64,000 nucleotides of DNA from Pistacia vera (taxonomy: Eukaryota; Streptophyta; Magnoliopsida; Sapindales; Anacardiaceae). A program made the position numbers and the translations under genes. The DNA is taken from the NCBI RefSeq assembly GCF_008641045.1, contig NW_022196824.1, positions 434,001 through 498,000 of the forward strand, given 5' to 3'. Positions 1 through 12,454 of the stretch are shown here, piece by piece (the stretch's first letter is position 1; the number at the start of each line of letters is the position of its first letter). Below the pieces are notes generated by a model. The model worked only from the letters and a program-made list of their open reading frames with translations, ran no database searches and was not told where the DNA came from.

Positions 1-20
1 AAGTGAAAATCTGAACTAAC

Positions 21-905
21 CAGTATAAGCCCTTTGATTATCTGATCAGTGTAGTAATCAGGTTGTGATTGTTGTAAAGAAAGTAGATGATCAATCATGG
101 TGTTTCTAGTCTCCTTTTGTAATCGATGCTCTTCTATCAAACCTCGGAGAAATACATCCACCTTTTTACCAAGCTTCACCAACTTCTTCTCATAACCACC
201 GAAACCCATCCAACCCAAAATGGGCAAAAAATCTACTGGATGCGACGCCCCACCATTTTCCGTTACCTCTGCTATAAGTTTCCTAAACTTCTTTGCCTCT
301 TCATTATCACTCACGTCATCACCATAGTATCGCTTCCCTGAAATCATTCGCATAATATTATTAAACGTTAACTCAGTCAACAATGGTCTCAACACTACCT
401 TTGCGAAGCCGTGGAGCGAATTATTGGACAACGTTTTCAGCAAGTGCTTTAGTTCGTCTTTTCGAATGTTTGAAAACGAATTAAGACGGTTGGATGAAAA
501 GATTTCGAGTGTACATATGCGTCGAAGGTTGCGCCAGTAGTCGCCATAGGGTGCAGCCACCAAGGTCGAGCTATTGTAACCTATATGTTTGCCTGTGAGT
601 AACAAAGGGCGGTTGGCGAAGATGGTGTCGTGTTTGGTGAAGCATTCCTCAGCGAGTGAGGATGAAGATACGATTACCACTAGGCGGGATCCGAACCAGA
701 GGGAGATTATTGGACCGTATTTTTGTGAGAGTTTGTGAAGAGTGCGGTGTATGGGTGGTCTACGAAGATATTGGAGATGGCCGATAATTGGAAAAGAAGG
801 TGGGCTTGGAGGGAGGTTTCTGTATTTAGTTTTTGATCGTAAACACAAGTTCAAAACTAGAACAAGAAAGACGAGAGAAATGGATAAGTAAAGGAAGGCG
901 GCCAT
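21..905 (-). CDS. CYP81-family cytochrome P450, exon 1 (gene runs off left edge)
   Basis: The minus strand is open from the ATG at 905-903 to 21, 295 codons with no stop. A hydrophobic N-terminal anchor (about residues 2-20) precedes a proline-rich hinge (NLPPSPPSFPIIGHL). The helix C motif YWRNLRR and the segment FLPILGWMGFGGYEKK follow. The hinge and spacing fit CYP81, an ER-anchored plant P450 family that hydroxylates isoflavonoids, indole glucosinolates, lignans and other specialised metabolites. The exon ends ...KGLIL followed by GTTAGT at 20-15, the place where CYP81 genes carry their single intron, so exon 2 with the I-helix and heme loop lies outside the window. The ATG was chosen because it is the first in frame and gives a normal membrane anchor. 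It is the only host gene here without visible damage. Family assignment is firm; the substrate cannot be read from sequence. Confidence 0.9.
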
Positions 906-1116
906 GGCTAACTGCTAGCTTTGGCTGAATTTTGTGGATGATATATGATATATTATTTTAAGAAGCCGTTGAAAGCCATCGCTCTACCTAACATTTACTC
1001 ACTCCACCTGTCCAATAAGCTATGGGATTGGCAGGTGAAGGGAACAAACATTAATTTTATATTTAGTGATGCTTTGACTCCATCTTCTTGTCTAAGTTCA
1101 ATTATATGCATGATGT
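906..1116 (-). promoter_or_regulatory. Upstream region of the CYP81-like gene
   Basis: This short AT-rich stretch lies directly upstream of the CYP81 start codon. A TATA-like run (ATATATGATATATTA, about 943-958) sits 40-50 bp before the ATG, which would leave a very short 5' UTR. Any promoter further out is cut by the small repeat element that begins at 1117. The role is inferred from position only. Confidence 0.35.
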
Positions 1117-1642
1117 CATGGAGCCCGCGGTGGACCGTATGAAAAAGGCACGACACGGCGCAAAAAATATAAAAAATAAAATTCTATTTTTTTTAAAAGA
1201 ATTGAAAATAAAGATATATAATAATTCTTAATCTTAATGTTTAAGTTTGTATTTATAATTTATAATTATAATAAATTTAATTAATATTCAATGTCTTATT
1301 ATTTTATTATATTTTTTAGTGATTTTATATTTTTTTAATATAAATACAAAATGTCACTAAAAATAAAAAATAAAATATTTTTATAAAATTATTAATAATA
1401 AATCAAAATTTATAAATATTAAAATTAAATATTTTTACAAAGCACGTTGGCCTACCCATGACATAACCTAAGGCATGACAGATATATATCATATATCGTG
1501 TCGTGTCGTGTCTTGGGCCGTGCCATGGGCCTTTAAATTTGGTAGGCCGACACAACAAGATAGGACACGAATTTTTGTGGGCCTTGGCACGGCACAACGG
1601 GCCTTGAATTTTTAGGCACGACACGACCTATTAACAGCTCTA
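1117..1642. mobile_element. Small non-autonomous TIR element, hAT-like
   Basis: A 526-bp AT-rich block is flanked by CATGATGT (1109-1116) and CATGATGA (1643-1650), a near-perfect 8-bp duplication as expected for hAT elements. The right part repeats the word GCACGACACG and GGGCC motifs. The right terminus reads TAGAGCTGTTAATAGG on the minus strand; the left terminus (CATGGAGCCCGCGG) matches it poorly. No coding capacity is seen. Family assignment is tentative. Confidence 0.45.
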
Positions 1643-1830
1643 CATGATGATAAGAAATGAAATAATTATAATAAATCTATATAGGTGTATATGTATTTTC
1701 TTGTTAATTTTATATTTAATGATGTTCTTAGTTGACGTACATGAGTAATATTACATGCACAATCTAATCTCACAATCTTCTCTTACAACCTCAACGTGAC
1801 AGTTGAGTTAACAGCTGTCACGTTAACTCA

Positions 1831-2228
1831 CACTACACCAAAAGCACTAAATTACTTTGATTAAGCACGACCGTTTCTTAGGGACAAATGACCGTTTCAT
1901 CATAAGGAATGGTTGAAGGAACTCAACTATTTCTTATGAATGAAAAAGTCATTCCTCATTAATGAATGGTCGTTATCCCTAAGGAACGATCGTTCGTCTC
2001 TAAAAAATGATCGTTCGTCTCTAAGAAACGATCATTCATGTACTACACCAAAAACACTAAATTACTTTGATTAAGCACGATCGTTTCTTAGGGATGAACA
2101 GTCATTTCATCATAAGGAATAGCTGAAGGAACAACTATTCTTTATGAATGAAATAGTCATTCCTCATTAATGAACGGTCGTTTATCCCTAAAGAATGGCC
2201 GTTTGTTTATAAGGAACAATCATTCATG
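1831..2228. mobile_element. CACTA-like terminal fragment, tandemly duplicated
   Basis: The block starts with CACTACACCAAAA, the type of terminus seen in CACTA (En/Spm) elements. A second copy begins at 2041 (TACTACACCAAAA), so a unit of about 205 bp is repeated once. Both units hold many short inverted words related to AACGATCGTTC and AAGGAATG, resembling subterminal transposase-binding repeats. No opposite terminus and no gene were found, so this looks like a defective end. The 2229-2480 stretch that follows has only a purine-rich G tract near 2403-2460. Confidence 0.5.
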
Positions 2229-2479
2229 TTTAATCAAAGTTGTCAATTAATGTAATAATGCCAACTTTGTTGCCACATTAGAGTTGTAAGAGAAGATTGT
2301 ATACTATATTCACTACATCAATAACTATAGAGCTTTGCCGAGTTGTAGTTGCTATATGTAATCAAGGATCCTGCAAAGTGCTAAACCATTTATAGCTTCA
2401 AAAAAAGGGGGGTGGAGTGGGGCACGAGATTGTGAGGTGAGGGGGAGGGGGGAGGTGAAAATGAGACCTAGAAGGCTAG

Positions 2480-2986
2480 AAGTAGTAGTAGGGAAACGTC
2501 CTCCTCTGGAATCAACTCTTATCTCTCCCGTAACAGTTCTACGCAACTGGTATTCTTCTTTACTCTCATGCGCACTGATTAACTCCAATCTTGCTAAGAA
2601 GGGCATGCTTGTTAAAGTGTGATGTTTTTGTTGTTTTTTAGCTGATAATTAAGTAGACTATTCTGTGTGTGATGGAAGCAATTTTAAATGATCGATAAAA
2701 GAAGCATTTTTCCCCAAGAATTTTAAGAAAAAAACAAGTACTTCTTGGATCTCAAACAAGTGGTTTTCGGAGTGTTATTGATATAATCCACTACGCCTTT
2801 TAAGAGGTTAAGCTTCATTTGCTAACTAAAATATGGGATAGAAATGTATTTAAAAGAGCTAAAGAGTTATTGACATGATTCAGCTTCAAATTTTTTTAAA
2901 GGGCATATCACCGGATTTTAAGAGGCATTTTCAAGGACTCACACCAAGGACTATCCTTCTCCAAGATCCTGCCGGAAGGAGGTAGA
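2480..2986 (+). pseudogene. Partial duplicate of a REM-type B3 gene
   Basis: This is a decayed copy of the B3 gene that follows it. The end of exon 1 is recognisable at about 2510-2550, stopping at CAACTG before GTATTC exactly as in the second copy (CAACTG before GTATAT). The intron between them is alignable by eye (for example 2790-2880 against about 4056-4140). After an acceptor AG at 2900-2901, exon 2 reads ISPDFKRHFQ then TPRTILLQDPAGRR, a B3 core pattern. A stop follows at once (2984-2986). The start of exon 1 is not recognisable and everything after the stop is missing. B3 proteins of the REM group are nuclear DNA-binding proteins. This copy cannot make a complete domain. Confidence 0.65.
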
Positions 2987-3690
2987 ATACTGAGTCGGAT
3001 TTGGTGCAACGCGGCTTCACCAACGAAAAGCGAGCTCAGCCGCTGTGAAAAGCTTGCTGAAGCCAGCTTTTCAAAGCTTTTCACGGTGTCTTTGCTTTAT
3101 ACTTTGACCGTTGAAAACCCACACAAGAACCACCAAAAACAGCCATGAGCCATCACCACCGCCACAAACCACCACAAATTTCAAACACTTCCAACCCAAA
3201 TCAATAATCCATCAAACAATTTAACCACACAACACAAAACACAAATTACGTACTATTTTTATTAATTAATAATAACTTTGAAAATTAGTATAAATTAATA
3301 AAATTAAACATTTTTTAAATCAAATAAAAATGCCACAAAAAATAAAAAAATAAACAACTCAAAATTAAAATTCCATATTGATTGTAATTTACTTTGGAAT
3401 TATATAATTATTATGAGTTTGTTATTATAACCATAATAATAATCAAATTAACATAAATTAAATTAAAAAAATTAAATAACAAAAATAAATAAATAAAATA
3501 TATTTTGTGGTGGATAAATAGTATCACACTAAATAAGTGTGGATGAATAGTATCATACTATTGTACCAAATTTGTGTGATATTATTCATCTACACCAATT
3601 TGGTGTGGCTTTTGATGTGTGGTTGGATCAAAATTTGGATACCATTTTAGTGTTTTACCCTAAAACAGTGTCCTATTAGAGATGCCCTAG
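2987..3690. other. AT-rich insertion-like stretch between the two B3 copies
   Basis: No gene is visible. The stretch interrupts the alignment between the two B3 copies, starting right after the truncated exon. It ends in TAGAGATGCCCTAGG, a type of end often seen on small plant transposons, and holds a hairpin-like GAAAAGCTTGCTGAAG...TTTCAAAGCTTTTC near 3045-3080. I found no convincing paired terminus or target duplication, so its identity stays open. Confidence 0.35.
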
Positions 3691-3820
3691 GAAAAGAACT
3701 AATTAAAATATAAAAAAAAGGAAAGAAAAAAGGGTTCTTAGATTCTGAGACGGTGTTTCATGTCTTTAAATAGGCGTTCGCAAACAGCAAAAGGGTTACA
3801 ATAGGAGTAAACAAAAAGAC

Positions 3821-4763
3821 ATGGTGAAAACGAGAGCTAGAAGTTGTAACAAGATAGCATCTTTCTCTGAAAACAACTCTGAGTTCTTCAAAGTTTATCT
3901 CCCCTGTTTCAGTTCTCAGCAACTGGTATATTATATCCTAATCTTGCCCTGTTTAGGACATGCATGTCAATGTGTTTCGTATTTCTTTAATTTTTTTTTT
4001 TTTTTAATTTTAAAGGAAAAATTTGTATTCAAAAGCTTTATCTTATAATCAAACTTCACAATGCCTTTAAATAATTAAATTTCTTTTGCCAATTAAAACT
4101 ATTATTTGGGATAAGAATGTATTTCAGAGAAGTAAGAGTAATCTTATTCTTAAACTTGAGTGTCTTTTTTAACAAAGGATTTTTGTTTTGGTTTAATGAG
4201 ATTTGCGGTTTTGTTTACTTGACAAAGATCAATAACCTTTTATAACCAGAAAAATTAGGGCTAAAAAGTTTGAAATCTTGTCACTGACTCTACACTCTTG
4301 ATTAAGAACCCAGTTTCATACTGTATATTTTTTACTCATGAAACTTGGTGATCTCTTTGGGTATTAATAACCGGCACAATGTTGAAATTTTACTTGATAG
4401 TGTTCATTATTTTAGTAAAACTAATCTCGAATGCATCATTAATTAATATACACTTTTAAAGTTACATGTTACCCTGTTGATTGTATTTGAGTGATATTCA
4501 ATCTTTCCATCCAGCTGATATTCATCTAACAGAAGGATAAATAGAATTTGATATTAATTAAATTTAAATGTGAGGTAAATAGTAATTTGTGTACTGTACA
4601 CTTTTTTTCGAACTCTATTTTTATGGACATACCTCCTGCGTTTGGCTGGCATGCCAATGGAACCATACCAAGAACTGTCATTCTCAAAGATCATGCCGGA
4701 AGGCGGTGGCATGGCAGGATAGAAGAAGTCAAAGGGGGCTTAGTTATAAAAAATGGTTGGGAA
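3821..4763 (+). pseudogene. REM-type B3 gene, 5' half (split by a 27-kb insertion)
   Basis: Exon 1 (3821-3925) encodes 35 residues ending NNSEFFKVYLPCFSSQQL, the first strands of a B3 DNA-binding domain, and stops at a GTATAT donor in phase 0. Exon 2 resumes at about 4626 with DIPPAFGWHANG, then IPRTVILKDHAGRRWHG and GGLVIKNGWE, the middle of the domain. The base pair before exon 2 is TG rather than the expected acceptor AG, so splicing was probably already impaired or uses another site. At 4763 the frame is cut by the copia LTR. The domain continues in frame at 32000, beyond the GGGAA duplication. A TTTAAATA box near 3766 is a plausible promoter. REM proteins act in the nucleus, many in reproductive tissues; this copy is dead. 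Confidence 0.8.
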
Positions 4764-4932
4764 TGTTGTGCAGCGGAAACACAAACTCTTAACGCTAACT
4801 ATTGAATATAATAATAACAACTAGTAAAGCAGAAATAAATGGCTAAAATAAATGCAAAAATAAAGAATACCAAGAATTAACGAGGTTTGGTATTATAACC
4901 TATGTCCCCGGACACTGCAAAAGAAACTCCAT
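4764..4932 (-). repeat. Copia 3' LTR, distal part (interrupted by hAT)
   Basis: The segment begins TGTTGTGCAGCGGAAACAC and matches the right-hand LTR that begins at 31527 (TGTTGTGTAAGGAAAACAC). It ends in AACTCCAT, where the hAT begins. The remaining part of this LTR is at 17707-17947. Confidence 0.8.
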
Positions 4933-5959
4933 TAGGGGTGTGGAACTCTGGTTAACTGAATCAGATTGGCCATATTACTAACCAAATCGGTTATTCGATT
5001 CAAGGGATTTTGCGAACCGAAACCGGACCGGTTTATCCCTTGAACCGATTACTAACCGAAACGAATTTTCAGTTCAATTAGCGGTTAACCGGTTTATAAA
5101 CCAGTTTTTGCAAAAAATATTAAATTTTATTTTAATTTAATAATATACTCATTTCTCATCTCTAAAAACAATTAACACATAACATAAAAAGACCATTTTC
5201 ACAAAAATTGTAAGTAATCTCTATAATTATATGTAATCTATATGAATAATTTTAAAATTGAAATCAAAACTAAAGCATTTGCATTGAATTCAGCCAAAAG
5301 TGTTCTTCCTAGTAGTAGTACCAAAACAATGCAGCAAGCCAGCAACATAAAAAGATTGTTAAACCAAAGTAATGCAGCGAAAATAATGCAGCCAAATATA
5401 TAACATGATTTCCATTTTCCAGCAACCAAAATCCAAATACAATAATACATAGCAACATTTACAACAGGCAGCAGCCAAAACAATACAATGCAGCTAAAAC
5501 AATGCAGCAACGCCAACAATGCAGCCAAAAGTCCAAAACAATGCTTATAAAAAATATTCCAGCAGCCACCAAACACAACCAAGTACCAACACCTCTTGGC
5601 TCTTACAAACATTTTCACCACCATTATAAATACATAAAAAGTTTACAAAAAGCTAACAACAGCAAACCAAATTTCCAATTTGCCAACAACCAAGAATACC
5701 AAGTCTGAAGTCTCCGAACTCCCAAGTCCCAAGTCCCAACTACTAAACCAACTAGCCAAGCCTGGCAAGCCCATAAGAAATAGAAAATTAAGTATGCCAA
5801 ATCGCCAATTAAATTATCTACAAATCATAATATCATATGACACATATAAGACTAATTAAATTACATTAACTGAAAGTTATATACCACATATACGGGACAG
5901 TTGTTCAATACTTCAATTATCCAAAGCACGATTGTTTTCCAATCTCAAAAACAAAAATT

Positions 5960-8900
5960 CTACACAACATTAGACAAATATGTTAGACAAAACATGCTGC
6001 AAAATATGTTTAACAAAGCTAACAAATAGTCAAATACAAAGTTATAAAAAATTATAAGTAAAGAAAGAATTTTATCCATCTCAAATCTTGCTAATTCGTC
6101 CGAGCTCTCCTTTATGATGAATGGTGCATGCTCAGCTCGAATCCAATATTGTGCACAGATTAGAGCCTCCACCATCTTAGGAGTGAGAGAGCTACGAAAT
6201 TGATCTAATACACGTCCTCTCGTACTGAATGCTGATTTAGATGCAACAATAGAGACAGACATAGCTAATACATCTCGTGCTATCATGGACATAACTGGAT
6301 ATTTAGTGGAATTTTTCTTCCACCATAACAAGATGCTAAACGACTTGTCATTTTCATCTTCACAGTCATCCGATAAATATTTGTCCAACTCCGTTTTGTG
6401 ATGAACATATTTTTTTCAGCCTTTTTCTCCTTATACCTATATTGCAAGAGGGCCCTAGAATTAATATTTGTATCATAAATATCATTCTGAATTGCCATAT
6501 CTGACTCCTCACATGGCTGTACACTAGGGACCATCTTATGCAAACTGTATTGCTCAAATAAAGACACCAAAACTTTCTTCAATTTTCCCCTCAATCTTTC
6601 AGCAACAACAGAATCATAGGCATCAAGAATTACCCATTCCACATATTCTAACTTAAACCTCGGATCTAGTATCTTTGCAATAAATAACATGATGTTGATA
6701 TTATCAATATTCGACCAATATTTATCATATTTCCCCTTTATCCGTAAAGCCATATTATGTAAACCAGGATCAGGACTATGACACCATGTTATAATCTACA
6801 AACCAATATCAAAAATCTCTTCCATGTACACATTACCAGTGATATAAAGTGATCCAAAAACACGTAGAGTAGCATCATAAAAAGCCTTCAGAAAAGGTAA
6901 TAAGTACCGAGCATACTCCCAATCAATACATGTAGGCACACCCCTTGACCTTTCCCCACTACTAAAGTCATCTGTATACTTACTATCTTCTATTTCCAAC
7001 AACTTGAAAGCTTTTTGAATTTTTATTGCTGCATCCAACATCAAATATGTGGAGTTCCACCTTGTTTCAACATCGAGAACCAATTGACTTTTACTTTCAA
7101 TTTTCTCTTTCACCGCACACTGCTTAAATCTTTGTAACCTTACTGGAGAAGATCTCACATACCTCACTGCCGATCTAATTCTGAATATTTAGTCATCTGT
7201 ATCTCTTAACCCCTCTTTTACAATTAAACTCAATATATGAGCACAACATCTCATATGGAGGAACTCACCATCCAAAACACTCCCCCTCTAGCTTGCAAAA
7301 CGAGTCTTTAGATAGCTTATTCCAACATCATTTGAGCTTGCATTATCAATGGTGATTGTGAAAACCTTTGAAATGCCCCACTCAAGCAAACATCGCTTCA
7401 CTGCCTTGCCAATGTCAATACCTTTATGACTTGTGATCAAACAAAAGTTTATAACCTTGCCAATCATCATCGATGAAATGAGCTGTCAAACGCATGTAAT
7501 TGAGGTTTTGACAACTCGTCCATGTATTAGTGGTCAGACAAACTCTTTGTGAGAACTTACTGAAGAACTTTTTCAACTTTTCGTACTCTTCAATATAAAT
7601 TTTCATACAATCTGTAGCAACTGTTCGGTAGGGTACTTGAAACCTTGCTTATGCCACACTCATCATGTACCGGAACACCTCACGCTCAACTGTCCGAAAG
7701 GGTAACTCATTGATAATTACCATTTTCACTAAAGCCTTTCTAATCAATTCCTGGTCAAATTTCCATAATTGTAGTGACGATTGTGCAGAGCCACTTGTAT
7801 GATCACGTTCATGTGCCTGTAATGCTTGTTGGAACACTAATGTCTTCTGTCTCCTCTCCAACACATTCAATGGATACTTCTTACATCTACTTAAATGGTT
7901 ACATAGATGATAAGTTGCATAAATTTAGTGTTTTTAGGTTTGTTTTTATAGCCTTCTAGTTAATTTCTTATTTTTTTCTGTGTTTTGATGTTAGTTTTTA
8001 TTAAGTTTGAAATATGAATGGTTAGCTACTGATTCAGAGAATCTTTGTAATTTTCAGGCGTTAATTGAGTAGATTGGAGCATTGGAATGAAATTGGAATT
8101 CAAAGCTTGAAGAAATTGAGATTAGTTGACAAGTTTAAAGGCCATGGCCTTGCCTTGGTGGTTCACCACGGCCGTGGTTGAATGAAGATAAAATAATGAG
8201 GACAGGAAACACCATGGCCTAGGATGTGGTGACGTACATTTGGACATGGCCAGGGCCGTGTCGAACACTTTTAGGGTTTTTTAAGTTTTTCTTTCCTTTT
8301 TCACTTAGGACTCTTTTTGGGTATTTAAGGGTGATCAAGGTTACTCCTTAAGGAGGCCGAATTTTACCCATTATTGGAGAGAGATTATTGGGTAACAAAA
8401 GAGAAAGGAGAATCAAGGACAAAATTCATCACATAGTTTGTTTTTACTTTTTCAATATGATTTTTTTCTTAGATTCTACTCTTGTTTCTTTTATTATGAA
8501 CTAATTTTCTTAGGCTAAGACTAGGGTTAGTCTATTTATGGATATGTGATCAATCTTTTACTCTTTGGTCAATGAATTATTTTTCTAATGATGAGTTTAT
8601 ATTATGTGCTTAATGCTATTAGGAACCTGATCAATTTCTGATATAATTGTTTTGTGTGATTGAGATTGAGAGGAGATATCTCATGAGTGCTCTAGTAATA
8701 TAGGCCATGGATTAATTGGATATAGAGATATATGAATTGATACATGCAATAGTCATAGGCAGGATTAACTTGTGCTGACAGCTAGAGGATTTCATAAAGC
8801 TTAATGCTCATCTATTTCATTAAATTTATATAGAAATATCTAGGTTATGGGATAGAAGTAGAATTAATATTGCTTGAGAAAGAATATCGATTAACCTAGG

Positions 8901-9518
8901 AAATCTCGTTGTCACATTAATTAAATAAATTCATTGACCATAGTAAATTGAGGGGTGCAGAGAAGTTATAGATAAGCCTAAAGTCTTAGCCGTTTTCTCT
9001 CATTGAATTCTTAATTTTAGTTTTACTGCAATTCATTTCTAATATTTTAGATTTTAATATTTTCAGTTTTAAAGATCACCATTCTCAGTTTTGATTATCT
9101 AGATAAAGTTAAGACTAATTAATATTTTAGTACTTGTTTACGCAATCCCTTGGGTACGATAACCTGTATTTTGTTACACTATATTACTTGAGACTAGTGC
9201 ACTTGCTAGTAGTTGTTGCAAATGACACAACAAGACAACTTGTACCACTCCTGCTCGGACAAGGTAAAACATTCCATAATAATGACAAGATGTCATGGCA
9301 TCATCCTTATTCTCACACTCAATCTTAGAGAAATGATCACACACGTCAGAAGTGTTCTTCCTAGCAATAGTACCATGTTTGTTGGTTCTACATGGCAATG
9401 ATGCATTGCAAGTATTTTCATTTTCACTCACATTTGTTGGTGGAATCAATGCATGAGGGCCACAGGCATCTGAAGTCCCACAAGTAGGAGCTTCTTTGTT
9501 GTCATTGATCAATGACAT
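5960..9518 (-). pseudogene. hAT transposase (BED finger, RICESLEEPER type), left copy
   Basis: Translation starts at 9518 with MSLINDNKEAPTCGTSDACG. A BED zinc-finger region follows (CENKDDAMTSCHYYG), in which the second zinc-binding Cys has become Tyr (the other arm has CHYCG). A 1.3-kb solo LTR (7908-9232) then interrupts the gene. The catalytic core continues at 7870-6390 with several frame breaks, and the C-terminal hAT dimerisation domain (ARDVLAMSVSIVASKSAFS, then LIC.QYW) is open to about 6060. hAT transposases excise and insert DNA using an RNase H-like core in the nucleus. The finger, frame and LTR lesions make this copy inactive. The right copy at 24334-28761 aligns in opposite orientation and has different stops. 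Confidence 0.85.
7908..9232. repeat. Solo LTR of a Ty3/gypsy element (left arm only)
   Basis: This 1325-bp block interrupts the transposase and is absent from the right arm, where GGTTACGTAGACAACTTG is continuous near 26818. It starts TGATAAGTTGCATAAATTTA and ends GACACAACA. The 5-base duplication is imperfect (around TAGAT / AAGAC). The starting motif is like those of Tat/Athila-type LTRs. It contains GC-rich dyads (GGCCATGG, CCACGGCCGTGG) near 8140-8260. No coding sequence. Confidence 0.7.
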
Positions 9519-9608
9519 CTACAGCCAAATAAAGGTGTTTATAAGTTTATAGGTTGTAACTAAATAAAACTACAACGTACAGGAGCTTTGCAAAACTGCA
9601 AAAGGAAT

Positions 9609-9971
9609 TGATGTGGGAGCATAAAAGAAAAAGGAAAAGAAATTAAAAGAAATTAATTTTAATTATATTGACTTTTTGTTTGTCTCACATGGGAGAGATA
9701 TGTTTTACTTTTTCACTTGGAAGGCTATAAATAAAGCCTTACTTTGTCCCTTGTAATCATCCTTGAATATTATTAAATATATTTAGAGTTAAAACATTTG
9801 CTTTCTCTTCCTTTTTGAGGTTATAGTTATCCTTGGCTAGCCAACCAAGGTGGCCTTTTTGGCTATTATCGCCATAGCGGGGTTTATTCTAACCTCACCA
9901 CGATTGGCATCCATAATGGGGTTTTCAACCTAGCCAAGATTGAGGTTTCTTGCGACGTCCCGGAGTTAGCA
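9609..9971 (+). repeat. 5' LTR of left gypsy element
   Basis: It begins TGATGTGGGAGCATAAAAG and ends near GGAGTTAGCA, and contains a TATA-like CTATAAATAAAG at about 9724. It aligns along its length with 12452-12801. The two LTRs differ at scattered sites, so the insertion is not recent. Confidence 0.85.
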
Positions 9972-9989
9972 AGGTATCAAAGCTTTGGT

Positions 9990-12454
9990 TTCTTCTTCAG
10001 AGAGCTGTTCGAGATGTTGAAATTGAGGAATTAAGAAACCAAATCAAAGAACTACAAGAACAACTTGCAAGACAAGGAGTCATACGAGATCAAGATGATG
10101 AAATCGGTAATAGCTCCAACAATGAAGGTGGGGGCACCAATCCATTTGGGGAAGACTTTTTATCTCGAGATGAATCTCCTAGGTTCTGTCCGAGGGGTCG
10201 AGGCAGTGAATTTGGGATTTCAAGCTTCAGAGTAGACATTCCTGAGTTTGAGGGATGACTTTAGCCAGATAATTTTATTGACTGGTTACACATGGTAGAA
10301 AGAATTTTTGAGCTTCAAGATGTTCCTAATGAGAAGCGTGTGAAATTGGTTGCAATAAAATTGAAGAAATATACATCTATATGGTGGGAGAATTTGAAAT
10401 GACAGCGAGAAAGAGAGGGCCGTCAGAAGATCAGAACATGGGAGAAGATGCGCCGAGAACTCAAACGTTAGTTTCTTCCAACACACTATCGGCAAGACAC
10501 TTTTCTTCAATTTCATAATTTAAGATAAAAACCATGTCGGTAGAAGAGTATACGATGGAGTTTGAGTAACTTCTTCTAAAGTGTGATATCCATGAACTAG
10601 AAAAGAAAACTATCACTCGTTATCTAGGAGGTCTTAATGTAAAGATTACAGATGTCATACAATTACACCTGTACTAGAGTCTGATTGATGTTATCCAGTT
10701 GGCAATTAAGGTTGAGAAGCAACGGGCACAAAGGAACACTATAAATTCCATTAGACAAAGGGAGACTACAACAAACTTTGGAGAACAAAGCTTAGCACCC
10801 GTTCCAAATCCTAAAGTAAACTCCTTCAAGCCTCCTTATAGAATGATAAACAGGGTGGTTTTAGTCACACTTCTAATGTCGTTTCAAGAAAATGTTTCAA
10901 GTGTCAAGGCATTGGGCATATCGCTTCTCATTGTCCAAATCGAAGAATTATTTCACTTGTGGAGGAAGAAGTTATTGAAAATCATGTTGAGGAGGATACA
11001 ATAGGTGAAGTAGAAGTGCTTGACGAGGACATAATAGAAGTATATGCTGATAATGGAGAATCCCTTGTGGTACGCTGCAGTCTGAGCATCGTTATGATGA
11101 CCGAAGACGCAAGTTCGCTTTGTCACAATATTTTCCATACAAAGTGCACATCCAAATGGAAGGTTTGTAACATCATTATTGATAGGGGTAGCTATGAAAA
11201 TGTTGTTGCCAATTATATGTGTTGATGCGTGATTTTGACACCAACTAAACGCACGTGTGAAATACTGAGCTGGCCTAGAAGACAAACGTGAATGAGGGAT
11301 TGAGAATATAAATGGTGGTAAGACAATGTTTAAAGTAGTTCGGATGCTTGAACAAGCGAATCATACGTCCACTGATATTGTATTTATATTTGAAGGATCA
11401 GCTCACGGCTTAGCGAGCTGATTTTGGAGTATTGAGAATACAAAGAGAGAAAGAGTGAGCTATTACAAAGAGAAGATAACTAATCAAGAGTAAAAATGTG
11501 CGAATCCCACAAACGGGAGAGAAACTCTCTATTTATAGTGGGATACATTGGGGTAATAATTACTGAATCCATAAAAAGGGGTCAGGTATGGTGCAAATCC
11601 TCCTTTGCGTCCCGTTGTTCACCTACTTACGTGATTTCCTCGTTTCATGCAGGGATTGGACACGTGGATGGCCTTCAGCCACTCAACAGTTTGGCATGCA
11701 CCCACTGCACTGGCAGGATCATGCTACGTGGCGACACCTGAATGGCTGCAGGACCTGCCAAGACTCTGACCACTTGTGCTAACTAGGCTCTGCGTCAACC
11801 TTACTTTTCCAAGCATAACAATATGGTAGAGAAATTTAAGCTTCCAACCGTAGCACATCCTCATCCTTATAAACTGCAATGGTTGAGGAAAGGAAACGAA
11901 GTCAAGATGTCCAAGCGTTGTTGTGTTCAATTTTCTATTGGGGATAAGTATCAGGATGAAGTTTGGTGTGATGTTGTTCAGATGGATGCTTGCCACTTAT
12001 TATTGGGACGCCCATGGCAGTATGATCGTCAAGTTCTTCATGATGGATACAAAAACACGTATTCTTTCAAAAAGGATGGGGTAAGGTAATGTTGACCCCT
12101 ATGAGGCTAGAAAATCGTTTGAAGAAACCAGTGGAGCCTGCAGCATTTATCACAAGATCTGGTCTTGAGAAAGCTTGTCGGGAAATAAACCAAGTGTGTT
12201 TGTTACTATTGTGCGACAAAAATGAAGTGTCTTTTGCCTTGCCTGAGAAAGTCAAGCACTTACTTCAAGAATTTTTTGATATTGTGTCGGATGAGATACC
12301 TCCTAGGTTGCCACCAATGCGAGATATTCAACATGCTATTGATTTTATTCCTGGCTCTGTCATTCCAAATAAACCAGCGTACCACATGAATTTTAAAGAA
12401 CATGATGAAGACATGGGACTCGATGGCGAGTCTCTTCTAACCCTGGAAGAATGA
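9990..12454 (+). pseudogene. Gypsy gag-protease-partial RT, left copy
   Basis: The gag N-terminus has a short coiled-coil-like stretch (VEIEELRNQIKELQEQLAR). A retrotransposon gag domain follows with stops and shifts (DWLHMVERIFELQDVPNEKR, WWENLK). The zinc knuckle region near 10885-10945 is frame-shifted. The protease segment has IIDRGSYENV, in place of the IIDGGSC seen in the other arm. A solo LTR at 11220-11820 splits the protease. Downstream an open stretch (12089-12454) carries the RT N-terminus: IPPRLPPMRDIQHAIDFIPG then PNKPAYHMNFKEHDE. It ends abruptly in an unrelated tail (GLDGESLLTLEE) at the 3' LTR. The same tail is present in the right copy. The protein would have packaged RNA and depended on RT and integrase from another element. 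Confidence 0.85.
11220..11820. repeat. Solo LTR inside the left gypsy element
   Basis: A 601-bp block with exact ATATG duplications (11215-11219; 11821-11825). It begins TGTTGATGCGTGATTTTG and ends AAGCATAACA. The right arm is uninterrupted at the matching place, near 22660. It has no coding content and entered after the palindrome formed. Confidence 0.85.

Noticed and set aside
2352..2622. Opposing open frames around a G-rich tract
   Set aside because: Only the homology to the B3 exon 1 end (about 2510-2550) is supported. The rest is low complexity.
5238..5624. Open frame rich in Leu, Cys and Phe on the minus strand, and its mirror near 29100-29450
   Set aside because: It lies in hAT 3' non-coding DNA built of GCAGC/TTGTTGG repeats. 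The inverted arm keeps the DNA but not the frame, so it is not a gene.
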